From Acidobacteriota bacterium (GTDB lineage Bacteria; Acidobacteriota; Terriglobia; Acidiferrales; UBA7541), in the NCBI GenBank assembly GCA_003224135.1, contig QHYO01000659.1:1-14106 (forward strand): a stretch of 14,106 nucleotides of DNA. The letters are read 5' to 3'. The translations under genes were made by a program, and so were the position numbers. The notes below the pieces were generated by a model. The model saw only the letters and a list, made by a program, of their open reading frames with translations. It was not told the DNA's origin and ran no database searches. Of the stretch, positions 8,764 through 14,106 are shown in pieces (position 1 is the stretch's first letter; each line of letters opens with the position of its first letter).

Positions 8764-9111
8764 CTACTGCGAAAAGCTCGCCACTGCCGCTGCTTCCGTG
8801 TCGGATACGTCAAACACCGTCAGCAGCTTTGTGATCTGCAGCACTTCCTGGAACTTGCTGCCCAGGTGACACAGCCGCAGCGAGGCTCCTTCTTTCTTCG
8901 CCGTGTGGTGCGAAGCCACCAGCGTGCCCAGTCCCGCGCTATCAATGAATGTGATGTTGTCCATATTCAGAACGATCTTTTTCTTTCCTTCGGCCAGCAA
9001 GGACTTGATTTTTTCCCGCAGCGCTGTGCTCTCTTCGCCCAATACGATTCGTCCGTCAAGCGCAACCACCGTCACGCCGTCCACTTCGCGTTGACTAATT
9101 TTCAATGCCAC
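8764..9111 (-). CDS. STAS-domain anti-sigma factor antagonist (SpoIIAA/RsbV-like)
   Basis: A 115-residue single STAS domain. Such proteins bind an anti-sigma kinase when unphosphorylated and release its partner; phosphorylation on a conserved serine switches them off. Here NITFIDSAGLGTLV places that serine at 58. The pattern VTVVALDGRIVLGEES, then KKKIVLNM, then the DSAG loop, then LLTVFDV near the end matches the family in order and length. The start is GTG at 9111, chosen because GAGGAGGAG at 9118-9126 lies 6 bases upstream; a longer frame from TTG at 9150 has no comparable site. No kinase gene is adjacent; the SpoIIE-type phosphatase at 12920 is a possible partner. A strong terminator follows. 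Confidence 0.93.
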   Translation of the reverse strand: MALKISQREVDGVTVVALDGRIVLGEESTALREKIKSLLAEGKKKIVLNMDNITFIDSAGLGTLVASHHTAKKEGASLRLCHLGSKFQEVLQITKLLTVFDVSDTEAAAVASFSQ

Positions 9112-9191
9112 GATTGTCTCCTCCTCATCGGAAAGCGGGTCCGGCGGCAACCTGTTCCGGAGCCCAGAAGCATACCATTCTTTATCCCAGT

Positions 9192-9207
9192 GTTTGTAAG
9201 TACAAAC
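9192..9207. promoter_or_regulatory. 16-bp palindrome upstream of the STAS gene
   Basis: Perfect inverted repeat GTTTGTA-AG-TACAAAC, about 80 bases upstream of the STAS start and just after the end of the zinc-ribbon gene. Its position fits a dimeric regulator operator, but no convincing promoter hexamers accompany it and it has no T run, so it is not a terminator. Function is inferred from position only. Confidence 0.35.
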
Positions 9208-9219
9208 CCTGAACCCTGG

Positions 9220-9465
9220 TCAGTAGTAGTCCGCGCAAGACATGTAGTAGCCGCAGACGTTGCAGATCAGCTTGCAGCGCCGCGACTCCAGCCGCTGCGA
9301 GCAGACCGGACAAAATCGCGAAGCATCCTCATTCCGCGCGTTCACTACGGGGACGGCTCCGAAGCGTGAGGAACTGCTGCCGGATTCCCCGGCAACGCTG
9401 TTCTCCTCAAAAACACGTTCCCCAGTGACTTCGTACGCGCTGATTGGCTTCACGCCTTGTTCCAC
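9220..9465 (-). CDS. Small zinc-ribbon protein
   Basis: A short protein of about 81 residues, hydrophilic at the N-terminus (EVTGERVFEENSVAGESGSSSSRF) and with a compact cysteine cluster at the end. Six cysteines lie in the last 30 residues in the pattern CPVC-x8-C-x3-C-x2-C-x5-C, ending SCADYY. The two CxxC pairs would form a zinc ribbon. From memory, similar C-terminal CPVC...RRCKL.C..CGY proteins are widespread but uncharacterised in acidobacteria; I cannot verify this here. The start is uncertain: GTG at 9465 is used, GTG at 9453 is equally possible (GGA 7 bases upstream), and TTG at 9513 would be the longest. It lies 108 bases upstream of the STAS gene on the same strand. A role in nucleic acid or metal binding is possible but unproven. 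Confidence 0.7.
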   Translation of the reverse strand: MEQGVKPISAYEVTGERVFEENSVAGESGSSSSRFGAVPVVNARNEDASRFCPVCSQRLESRRCKLICNVCGYYMSCADYY

Positions 9466-9909
9466 GGCGGCACCGTTATAGCACAACCTGCCAAAACCCG
9501 GTAGCGGCAGCAAGTATCACCCCATTCTCGCTCGTTTGAGGTGCGCGTCCCTACCGTGATCCATTCCTTCGGGTTCTCACAAGTTCGGCCCGCCGCTCAA
9601 CGAAAGGCGAATTCAGTCTGTGCCCAATCGAGCGCCGGGGATGTGGCGGCATGGCGTGGAAAAAATTGCAAGTTTTAGTACTGGCCGCCTGAGCGACTTC
9701 CCTCGCGCCTGTTGGAAACGAATCACTTAGAGCTTCTTCTCCTACCATCCATCTGGCAGCTGAGTTGCTTAACCACTGTGGGCAATCTTGGCTGCCGGCT
9801 GAAGAAGCGGCCCGCCTGCCAGAAGTGCAGCGCTGCTAGAGTCCTACCGCCCGGCCAGCACCTTGCACGGTTCGTCGCCTTCTAGAAACAACAGGGGGTT
9901 TTACCTTTT
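9466..9909. other. Gene-poor intergenic region
   Basis: I see no convincing gene here. A 65-codon frame at 9551-9748 on the minus strand has no ribosome binding site or recognisable motif. No tRNA-like cloverleaf or rRNA fragment was found. The stretch must contain the promoter for the membrane protein gene at 9910, and it holds the hairpin listed at 9755-9796. Confidence 0.6.
9755..9796 (+). other. Possible RNA hairpin upstream of the membrane protein gene
   Basis: GGCAGC (9755-9760) pairs with GCTGCC (9791-9796), and inside it TTGC (9765-9768) pairs with GCAA (9782-9785), topped by CCA/TGG. The result is a stacked, interrupted stem about 115 bases before the start at 9910. There is no T run. 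It matches no riboswitch class I recognise and could be chance. Confidence 0.25.
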
Positions 9910-10790
9910 ATGGATGAACGTTATGAACATCAAGAACGTCAAGAGCATCAAGTCCAGAGCGACGTTTTCTCAGAGTCGAGCGGATCTCGTTCGAAAGTAT
10001 GGATGCTTTCCTTGGTCATCGCGTTGATTGGCGTCGCCGGCCTTGGCGTTGGTTACGGAATTCGCCAGCAGGGTCTGGTTAGCCAAATGACGCTGCGGGA
10101 AGCCGATAACACCGCAGCAATGAGTCAAATGCGTAGTCAGATCGACTCCCTCACCAACAAACTCAACGACATGACCGCCCAGCAACAGCAAATGCCACAA
10201 CGCGAGCCTTCCGCCGACGCTTCGCAGCCTGCTTCGCGGTCCGCCGCCAGCCAGTCTCGTAGCCGGAGCTCCGCTGCATCCGGCAAACAAATGAAGCAGC
10301 TGCAGGCGCAGCTTTCCGATCAGCAGAAACAGCTCAAGGTTCGATCGGCCGCACACACGAAGAAGTGGTCGCGCTGTCAAAACGCGGCGAGCGCAATTTC
10401 TTCGAATTCGAGCTCGTGAAATCCAAACAGTTCGAACGTTCCGGTCCTCTGTCGCTCTCGCTTCGCAAAGCGGACACCAAGCACCAGCGCATCGACCTGA
10501 ATCTCATCGTCGATGACATCCAGCTTTCAAAGAAAAGTGTCAACCTTTATGAACCGATTTGGATTCACCGCGCGGACGACCCGCAGCCCGTTCAGATCGT
10601 CATCAACAAAATCGAAAAAGATCACGTGCGGGGCTACGTGAGCGCGCCAAAATACCGCCAATCCGAGCTGAGCAACGTCAGCTACCTACAGCCCCCCGCG
10701 AATGCGACACCGTCCGTGGCTCAGCCCAGGACCCAGCCGGAAGATCAGCAACCAAACTCGTCGCCGGCCACTCAGCCGCCCGGGCAATAG
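9910..10790 (+). pseudogene. Single-pass membrane protein with Gln-rich linker, frameshifted
   Basis: As written the gene is broken in two frames. The first part (9910 to about 10337) has a charged N-terminus, a membrane helix (VWMLSLVIALIGVAGLGVGYGI, about residues 30-51), then a Gln/Ser-rich segment likely to form coiled coil. The second part continues in another frame up to the TAG at 10788: THEEVVALSKRGERNFFEFEL, SGPLSLSLRKADTKHQRIDL, LIVDDIQLSKKSVNLYEPIWI, ending in a Pro/Gln-rich tail. Restoring one G at 10338-10339 gives GSIGRTHEEVVALSKRGER and a single 293-residue frame. The soluble domain is probably periplasmic. I recall similar uncharacterised proteins in acidobacteria but cannot name a function. 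The ATG at 9910 has AGGGGG about 12 bases upstream, a long spacing. Confidence 0.7.
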
Positions 10791-10919
10791 TTTCCCTCGA
10801 AGAACAAAACGAGCCGCAGCGGTGGACCACAATTTTCCTGCTGGGCGCGGGGCTTTCAAGAGGCTCGCGCGGGCTCTACCTATAGTCCGAGACCATCGTC
10901 TCGCTGGTCTTAAAGGCTC

Positions 10920-11775
10920 TCAGTCTTTCGGACTCCAGGCCGACGCGATCAGGTCTTTTGAAAAGCCCGGCGGGACGGCCTGATCGCACGCGTAACGATA
11001 AAGCGCCGCATTGAAAATCCCCTGTACCGCTGAACTCATCACCGACAGCAGCAGGAAGTACAAACCCATCACCACTCCGCCAATTACCATGCCGCTTTGT
11101 CCCCCCAACCGTATCGCGGCGAACCACAGCGCAAATCCGGGCAGCATCAAAACGAAAAACACCATGCCCAGACTGAATCCTCCCGCAACTTTTTCGCCCC
11201 ACGTTTCGCGGAACAGCTCTGAGGAACGGTAAATCGCTGCAACCGGTGTTAAATCCTCGAAAGCCAGCACCGGCACCACGAAATAACAAGCCAGGTTCCA
11301 TGCAATTCCGATAATGCTGATCACGATTCGCCCGATAAACCCAGCCCGCTCTGAGAGCATCCGCAACACCATACCCACCGTCGCGGCCACAAAGGCCCAC
11401 TGCAAGATCACCCACTTGCGCTTCCATGCCAATTGCAATCCCTGGTCAAATGTCCAACTCCCGCCTGTCAATCGGCTGTTTGCCACGCCTACCAGCGCCA
11501 CGTTGAAAAAAACGATCACAAAATAATTCGCCAGATAAAAAACAAACATCGCCGCCGTGAATTCAGCCGACTTGCCGGAGTGCTGAAAGTTCTGAGGCGT
11601 AATCCCCGCTTCGCGGATCGCCGGCAAAAATACTGCCAGTCCACCAGCACCCAGCAGCAGCGTCACGATCATGCAGCTGATTCCGGATAACACGGAACAG
11701 CATCAGCTGCTTGTCCGCCCACAGAATCGAAAAACTCTCTCCCACAAGATCCCAACTTCGAGAAAATCTCCCCAT
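10920..11775 (-). pseudogene. DUF6159-like multi-pass membrane protein, frameshifted
   Basis: Integral membrane protein of unknown function, broken by a small indel near its N-terminus. The first part begins at ATG 11775 with MGRFSRSWDLVGESFSILWADKQLMLF. The rest continues in another frame from about 11693 as VLSGISCMIVTLLLGAG and runs to the TGA at 10920. Adding two bases at 11694-11697 would give LMLFPVLSGIS, as I expect for DUF6159 proteins, and a frame of about 285 residues. About six hydrophobic segments are visible, including YFVIVFFNVALVGVA, WVILQWAFVAATVGMVL, IISIIGIAWNL-like and FFVLMLPGFALWFA stretches. The start is firm: AGGAGG at 11784-11789 (minus strand) lies 8 bases upstream. 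The leader holds three tandem hairpins. Family assignment is from memory of its N-terminal pattern. Confidence 0.75.
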
Positions 11776-11793
11776 TGAGTTTTCCTCCTGAAT

Positions 11794-11875
11794 TGACCGC
11801 TGCGCGGTCATCGCCAAAATTGACCGCTGCGCGGTCATCGCCAAAATTGACCGCTGCGCGGTTAGCTCTAAAAAT
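11794..11875. repeat. Three tandem 27-bp units, each with a palindrome
   Basis: Two identical 27-bp units (11794-11820 and 11821-11847) are followed by a third, diverging copy from 11848. Each starts with TGACCGC-TGC-GCGGTCA, a 7-bp inverted repeat with a 3-base loop (the third ends GCGGTTA), then a short AT-rich linker ending AAAAT. The array ends 5 bases from the AGGAGG of the DUF6159-like gene, so its RNA would carry two or three hairpins in the 5' leader. It could also be a set of operators spaced about 2.6 helical turns apart. Confidence 0.9.
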
Positions 11876-11979
11876 GAGCGTTCTGTTTGCCGTCAGACCT
11901 GCGGGAACTTGAGACATCTTCCCAAGAATGCTCGCGAAAAACCAGCAGACGGGACGGCCGGCAGAGTAACCCGGACACT

Positions 11980-12008
11980 TTGACTATCGACAATCCATGT
12001 TGTAGATA
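11980..12008 (+). promoter_or_regulatory. Promoter and probable PadR operator
   Basis: TTGACT (11980-11985) and TAGATA (12003-12008) are separated by 17 bases, a good sigma-70-type spacing. An imperfect inverted repeat, TATCGACAA-TCCATG-TTGTAGATA (11985-12008), matches at 8 of 9 arm positions and covers the spacer and -10. This is where a PadR repressor controlling its own gene would bind. The predicted transcription start would fall within a few bases of the ATG at 12017, suggesting a leaderless message. Confidence 0.6.
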
Positions 12009-12016
12009 ATCATAGT

Positions 12017-12346
12017 ATGGGAAAGCCAAGCGACCTTGTGCAGGGAACTCTGGACCTCTTGATTCTTAAAACCATCTCGCTCGAACCACTGCATGGCTGG
12101 GCGATTGCCAAGCGTATCGAGCAAGTTTCGGGCGAAGTGCTCCAGGTGCAGCAAGGATCACTCTACCCCGCGCTTCATCGTCTGGAACAGCAGGGATGGA
12201 TTCGCGCCAAATGGGCGGAAAGCGAAACCGGACGCCAGGCGAAGTTCTACGCGCTGACGGCGACCGGCCGCAAGCACTTCGAACAGGAAGCCGCGAACTG
12301 GCAGCGGCTTTCCGGCGCAATCAATCTGGTGATTCAAGAAGTCTAG
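12017..12346 (+). CDS. PadR-family transcriptional regulator
   Basis: A 109-residue winged-helix repressor of the short PadR (PadR-s2) type. It opens with LVQGTLDLLILKTI and HGWAIAKRIEQVS; the recognition helix lies in VQQGSLYPALHRLEQQGWI (44-62), followed by the wing ESETGRQAKFYALTATGRKHF and a final dimerisation helix. These regulators bind palindromic operators and usually repress their own gene and an adjacent transporter. There is no Shine-Dalgarno before ATG 12017; the promoter places transcription start almost at the ATG. The ADOP remnant begins 23 bases downstream, the usual arrangement in acidobacteria. The regulator is intact although its apparent target is destroyed. Confidence 0.93.
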   Translation: MGKPSDLVQGTLDLLILKTISLEPLHGWAIAKRIEQVSGEVLQVQQGSLYPALHRLEQQGWIRAKWAESETGRQAKFYALTATGRKHFEQEAANWQRLSGAINLVIQEV

Positions 12347-12369
12347 CCGCAGTGGCGCCGGAAGGGAAA

Positions 12370-12826
12370 ATGATACGTTGGCTGGAAAAGATTCGGATCC
12401 GTTCGCAAATGCTCTTTCACCGGCGTCGCGAAATCCAGCGCCTCGATGCCGAACTAGCCTTTCACCTCGAACAGCAGATCGCCGAAAACATCGCCGCAGG
12501 AATGAACTCTGAAGAAGCCGGCTACGCCGCTCGGCGAGCGTTCGGCTCTCTGGAGTAGGTCTCTTCGACGTGCTTTCCTACATGTCCTGAAATTAGTGCT
12601 GCTCGATGGACTTCGCCCGGCTTTCTTCGGACTCGCATTCGGAATAGCCGGCAGTATTGCGGCGGCTCAACTCATCCGCTCCATGTTGTATGGCACGGGC
12701 ACACTTGATCCGGCTGTATTTCTGACCGTGATCGCAATTTTGCTGTTGGTCGCTGCCATAGCCTGCCTCATTCCTGCCTGGCGCGCCTCCCGGCTCGATC
12801 CAATGGTCGCTCTCCGAACAGAATAA
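12370..12826 (+). pseudogene. Remnant of an ADOP/MacB-like ABC permease with internal deletion
   Basis: Only the two ends of a large orphan permease survive. The 5' piece (12370-12558, GAAGGG upstream) reads MIRWLEKIRIRSQMLFHRRR, then LDAELAFHLEQQIAENIAAGM and EEAGYAARRAFGSLE before a TAG; intact relatives continue LEQVKEECRD, so a CAG to TAG change is plausible. The 3' piece, in another frame from about 12580 to the TAA at 12826, reads LDGLRPAFFGLAFGIAGSIA, LIRSMLYGTGTLDPAVFLTV, and IPAWRASRLDPMVALRTE, the typical C-terminal end of the family. Intact members are about 800 residues or more, so roughly 2 kb of coding sequence, including most helices and the periplasmic domains, is missing, with a junction near 12558-12580. 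Non-functional as a permease. Confidence 0.88.
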
Positions 12827-12903
12827 AACACGCAAATTGACCGCAGTCTGCCCAGCCGCCGCCACGCGCGTTGCGATTGCTTCTATTTGAATCGCGACTT
12901 GGC

Positions 12904-12909
12904 TACAAT
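12904..12909 (+). promoter_or_regulatory. Possible -10 element for the SpoIIE phosphatase gene
   Basis: TACAAT lies 10 bases before the ATG at 12920. The -35 position 17 bases upstream reads TTCTAT, a poor match. No Shine-Dalgarno is visible before the ATG, so if this is the promoter the message would be nearly leaderless. Confidence 0.35.
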
Positions 12910-12919
12910 TCATTCCCGC

Positions 12920-14106
12920 ATGCCGGGTTTCTTGGAAACCATCAGCCGGTTTCTCGTTCAAGCCGTGCCTTCGATCTCTCGCGGGCAGCAGCGCTGGGAG
13001 TTCGCCAACATCGCGGCCGCCGTCGCTCTTCTGTCCATCGCGTTCGTGGCAATCGCTCTTTTCCTTTTTCGCCGCAAGACACGCGACCCCACCTTGATTT
13101 ACTTCGCTATCTTCTGCGCTCTCTATGCCGTCCGTCTGTTGGCAAGCGTGCGATCCTTTCGCGCTCTTTTTAACGAGCCGGGCTCCTTTTGGGACTACGT
13201 GAATTGGGACATCACCTGTACCATTCTTGTGCCGTTCGGCCTTTTCTTTTATCAGGTGGGCAGCGAATTCCTCAGGAAGTTCTTTGGTTGGCTCCTTGCG
13301 GCACAGATGCTCTTTGCCGTTTTTGGAATCTCTGCCGCCGCGCTGGGAGGCAATCTTGTCAAGCTCGGCTTTGCCAACGACATCCTCGTGCTCACCACCT
13401 GCGTTGTCGTTGTGCTGTTATTACTCGCCGAACGGTGGCATCCAGGACCACGCGGACAGTTGACCCGTGAAATGCGCGTTTTCGTGGCGGGTCTCGTGGT
13501 TTGGTTTCTCTTTGTCGTGCAAGCGAATCTCCTTGGTCTCAGGCTCATCTCCGGCCATAACTTGGAGTTTATCGGCTTCCTGGTGTTTGTCGGATGCCTC
13601 GGCTACATCTCTGCACATCGCATTTTTGCAAACGAAGAACGGCTCCTCGCCATCGGCAAGGAGTTGGAAATCGCCCGCAGGATTCAATCCTCAATTCTTC
13701 CGCAAAGTGTTCCGATCCTTGCTGGTCTCGAACTCGCTGCGCGTTACGTTCCTATGAGCGCCGTGGCAGGCGATTTCTACGATTTCCTGGTCATGGACGA
13801 AAAACGTATCGGGGTTCTCGTCGCCGACGTTACCGGGCACGGCATCCCTGCCGCCTTGATCGCCTCAATGCTCAAGGTCGCCTTCGCGGGACAAGCACCT
13901 CACGCGGATGATCCCGCGCGCGTTCTCACCGGCTTGAACGTGGCTCTCTGCGGCAAGTTCGAGGAGCACTTCGTCACCGCCGCTTATCTCTTTGTGGATT
14001 TGGAAAACGGGTTGCTGTGTTACTCCGCTGCCGGCCACCCGCCGCTCATGCTGTCCTCGCCCACGGATGGAAAGGTCCGGGAGATTGAAGAGAACGGCTT
14101 GATGCT
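12920..14106 (+). CDS. Seven-helix membrane protein with SpoIIE/PP2C phosphatase domain, 3' cut by window edge
   Basis: At least 395 residues are visible and the frame is open at the end of the window. Seven hydrophobic segments lie between about residues 30 and 240, followed by a short linker ELEIARRIQSSILPQSVP, the usual lead into RsbU-type phosphatases. The PP2C-like domain shows metal-binding AVAGDFYDF (Asp285, Asp288), DVTGHGIPAALIASML (Asp303) and SAAGHPPLML. Such proteins dephosphorylate STAS anti-anti-sigma factors in response to a signal sensed by the N-terminal part, here probably in or across the membrane. The STAS gene at 8764 is a candidate substrate, but it is 4 kb away on the other strand. 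The last part of the catalytic domain, which carries a further metal-binding Asp, is outside the window. Start ATG 12920; no strong ribosome binding site. Confidence 0.93.
   Translation, partial: MPGFLETISRFLVQAVPSISRGQQRWEFANIAAAVALLSIAFVAIALFLFRRKTRDPTLIYFAIFCALYAVRLLASVRSFRALFNEPGSFWDYVNWDITCTILVPFGLFFYQVGSEFLRKFFGWLLAAQMLFAVFGISAAALGGNLVKLGFANDILVLTTCVVVVLLLLAERWHPGPRGQLTREMRVFVAGLVVWFLFVVQANLLGLRLISGHNLEFIGFLVFVGCLGYISAHRIFANEERLLAIGKELEIARRIQSSILPQSVPILAGLELAARYVPMSAVAGDFYDFLVMDEKRIGVLVADVTGHGIPAALIASMLKVAFAGQAPHADDPARVLTGLNVALCGKFEEHFVTAAYLFVDLENGLLCYSAAGHPPLMLSSPTDGKVREIEENGLM

Noticed and set aside
9551..9748. 65-codon frame on the minus strand
   Set aside because: No ribosome binding site, no motif, and a composition typical of chance frames in GC-rich DNA.
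10330..10345. Programmed ribosomal frameshift joining the two parts of the membrane protein gene
   Set aside because: No slippery heptamer and no stop codon just after the site; a missing base explains it more simply.
10888..10903. Hairpin CGAGAC-CATC-GTCTCG between the two convergent membrane protein genes as a terminator
   Set aside because: No T run follows on either strand and the stem is only 6 bp, so it cannot be supported as an intrinsic terminator.
11776..11844. N-terminal extension of the DUF6159-like protein coded by the 27-bp repeats (a 9-residue repeat in frame)
   Set aside because: The repeat length is a multiple of three, so the frame stays open by chance; the AGGAGG 8 bases before ATG 11775 marks the real start.
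11794..11875. CRISPR array
   Set aside because: The units are directly adjacent with no unique spacers, and no cas genes are present.

Overview
The window looks like part of a moderately GC-rich bacterial chromosome, most likely an acidobacterium (Terriglobia-like). This rests on gene content: a PadR regulator directly upstream of a remnant of an ADOP/MacB-type orphan permease, a DUF6159-type membrane protein, a short C-terminal zinc-ribbon protein and a DUF1015 protein. No rRNA, tRNA, CRISPR array, transposase or phage gene is visible. The placement is inference, not a database match.

Layout. (1) Positions 1-4888, minus strand: a tight four-gene cluster reading GT4 glycosyltransferase, GT4 glycosyltransferase, membrane-anchored transglutaminase-like protein, glutamine-hydrolysing asparagine synthase (cut by the window edge). 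Gaps are short or overlapping, so it is probably one operon, and the content suggests synthesis of an extracellular polysaccharide or glycoconjugate. (2) 4989-6504, plus strand: a divergent beta-propeller-like protein with a one-base frameshift near its end. (3) 6501-7160, minus: a HAD phosphatase of the phosphoglycolate phosphatase type, meeting the previous gene tail to tail. (4) 7254-8600, plus: a DUF1015 protein. (5) 8764-9465, minus: a STAS anti-sigma factor antagonist with a clear intrinsic terminator, preceded by a small zinc-ribbon protein. (6) 9466-9909: a gene-poor stretch with a possible RNA hairpin. (7) 9910-10790, plus: a single-pass membrane protein broken by one missing base. 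(8) 10920-11775, minus: a DUF6159-like multi-pass membrane protein, also frameshifted, whose leader holds three tandem 27-bp palindromic units. (9) 12017-12826, plus: an intact PadR regulator with a probable autoregulatory operator, followed by an ADOP permease that has lost nearly all of its middle. (10) 12920-end, plus: a seven-helix membrane protein with a SpoIIE-type PP2C phosphatase domain, cut by the window edge.

How the genes fit together. The minus-strand cluster is the only clear multi-gene pathway. The STAS protein and the SpoIIE phosphatase are the two halves of a partner-switching module, but they are about 4 kb apart on opposite strands, so a link is only a hypothesis.

Three otherwise well-preserved genes each carry one small indel that, when corrected, restores a full reading frame. 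Sequence or assembly error is at least as likely as real gene decay. The ADOP locus is different: it shows a large internal deletion plus a stop codon and looks like a true remnant. I do not see convincing evidence for a wholly new biological system. The most distinctive features are the tandem hairpins before the DUF6159-like gene and the PadR gene with its palindromic operator whose target gene is dead.
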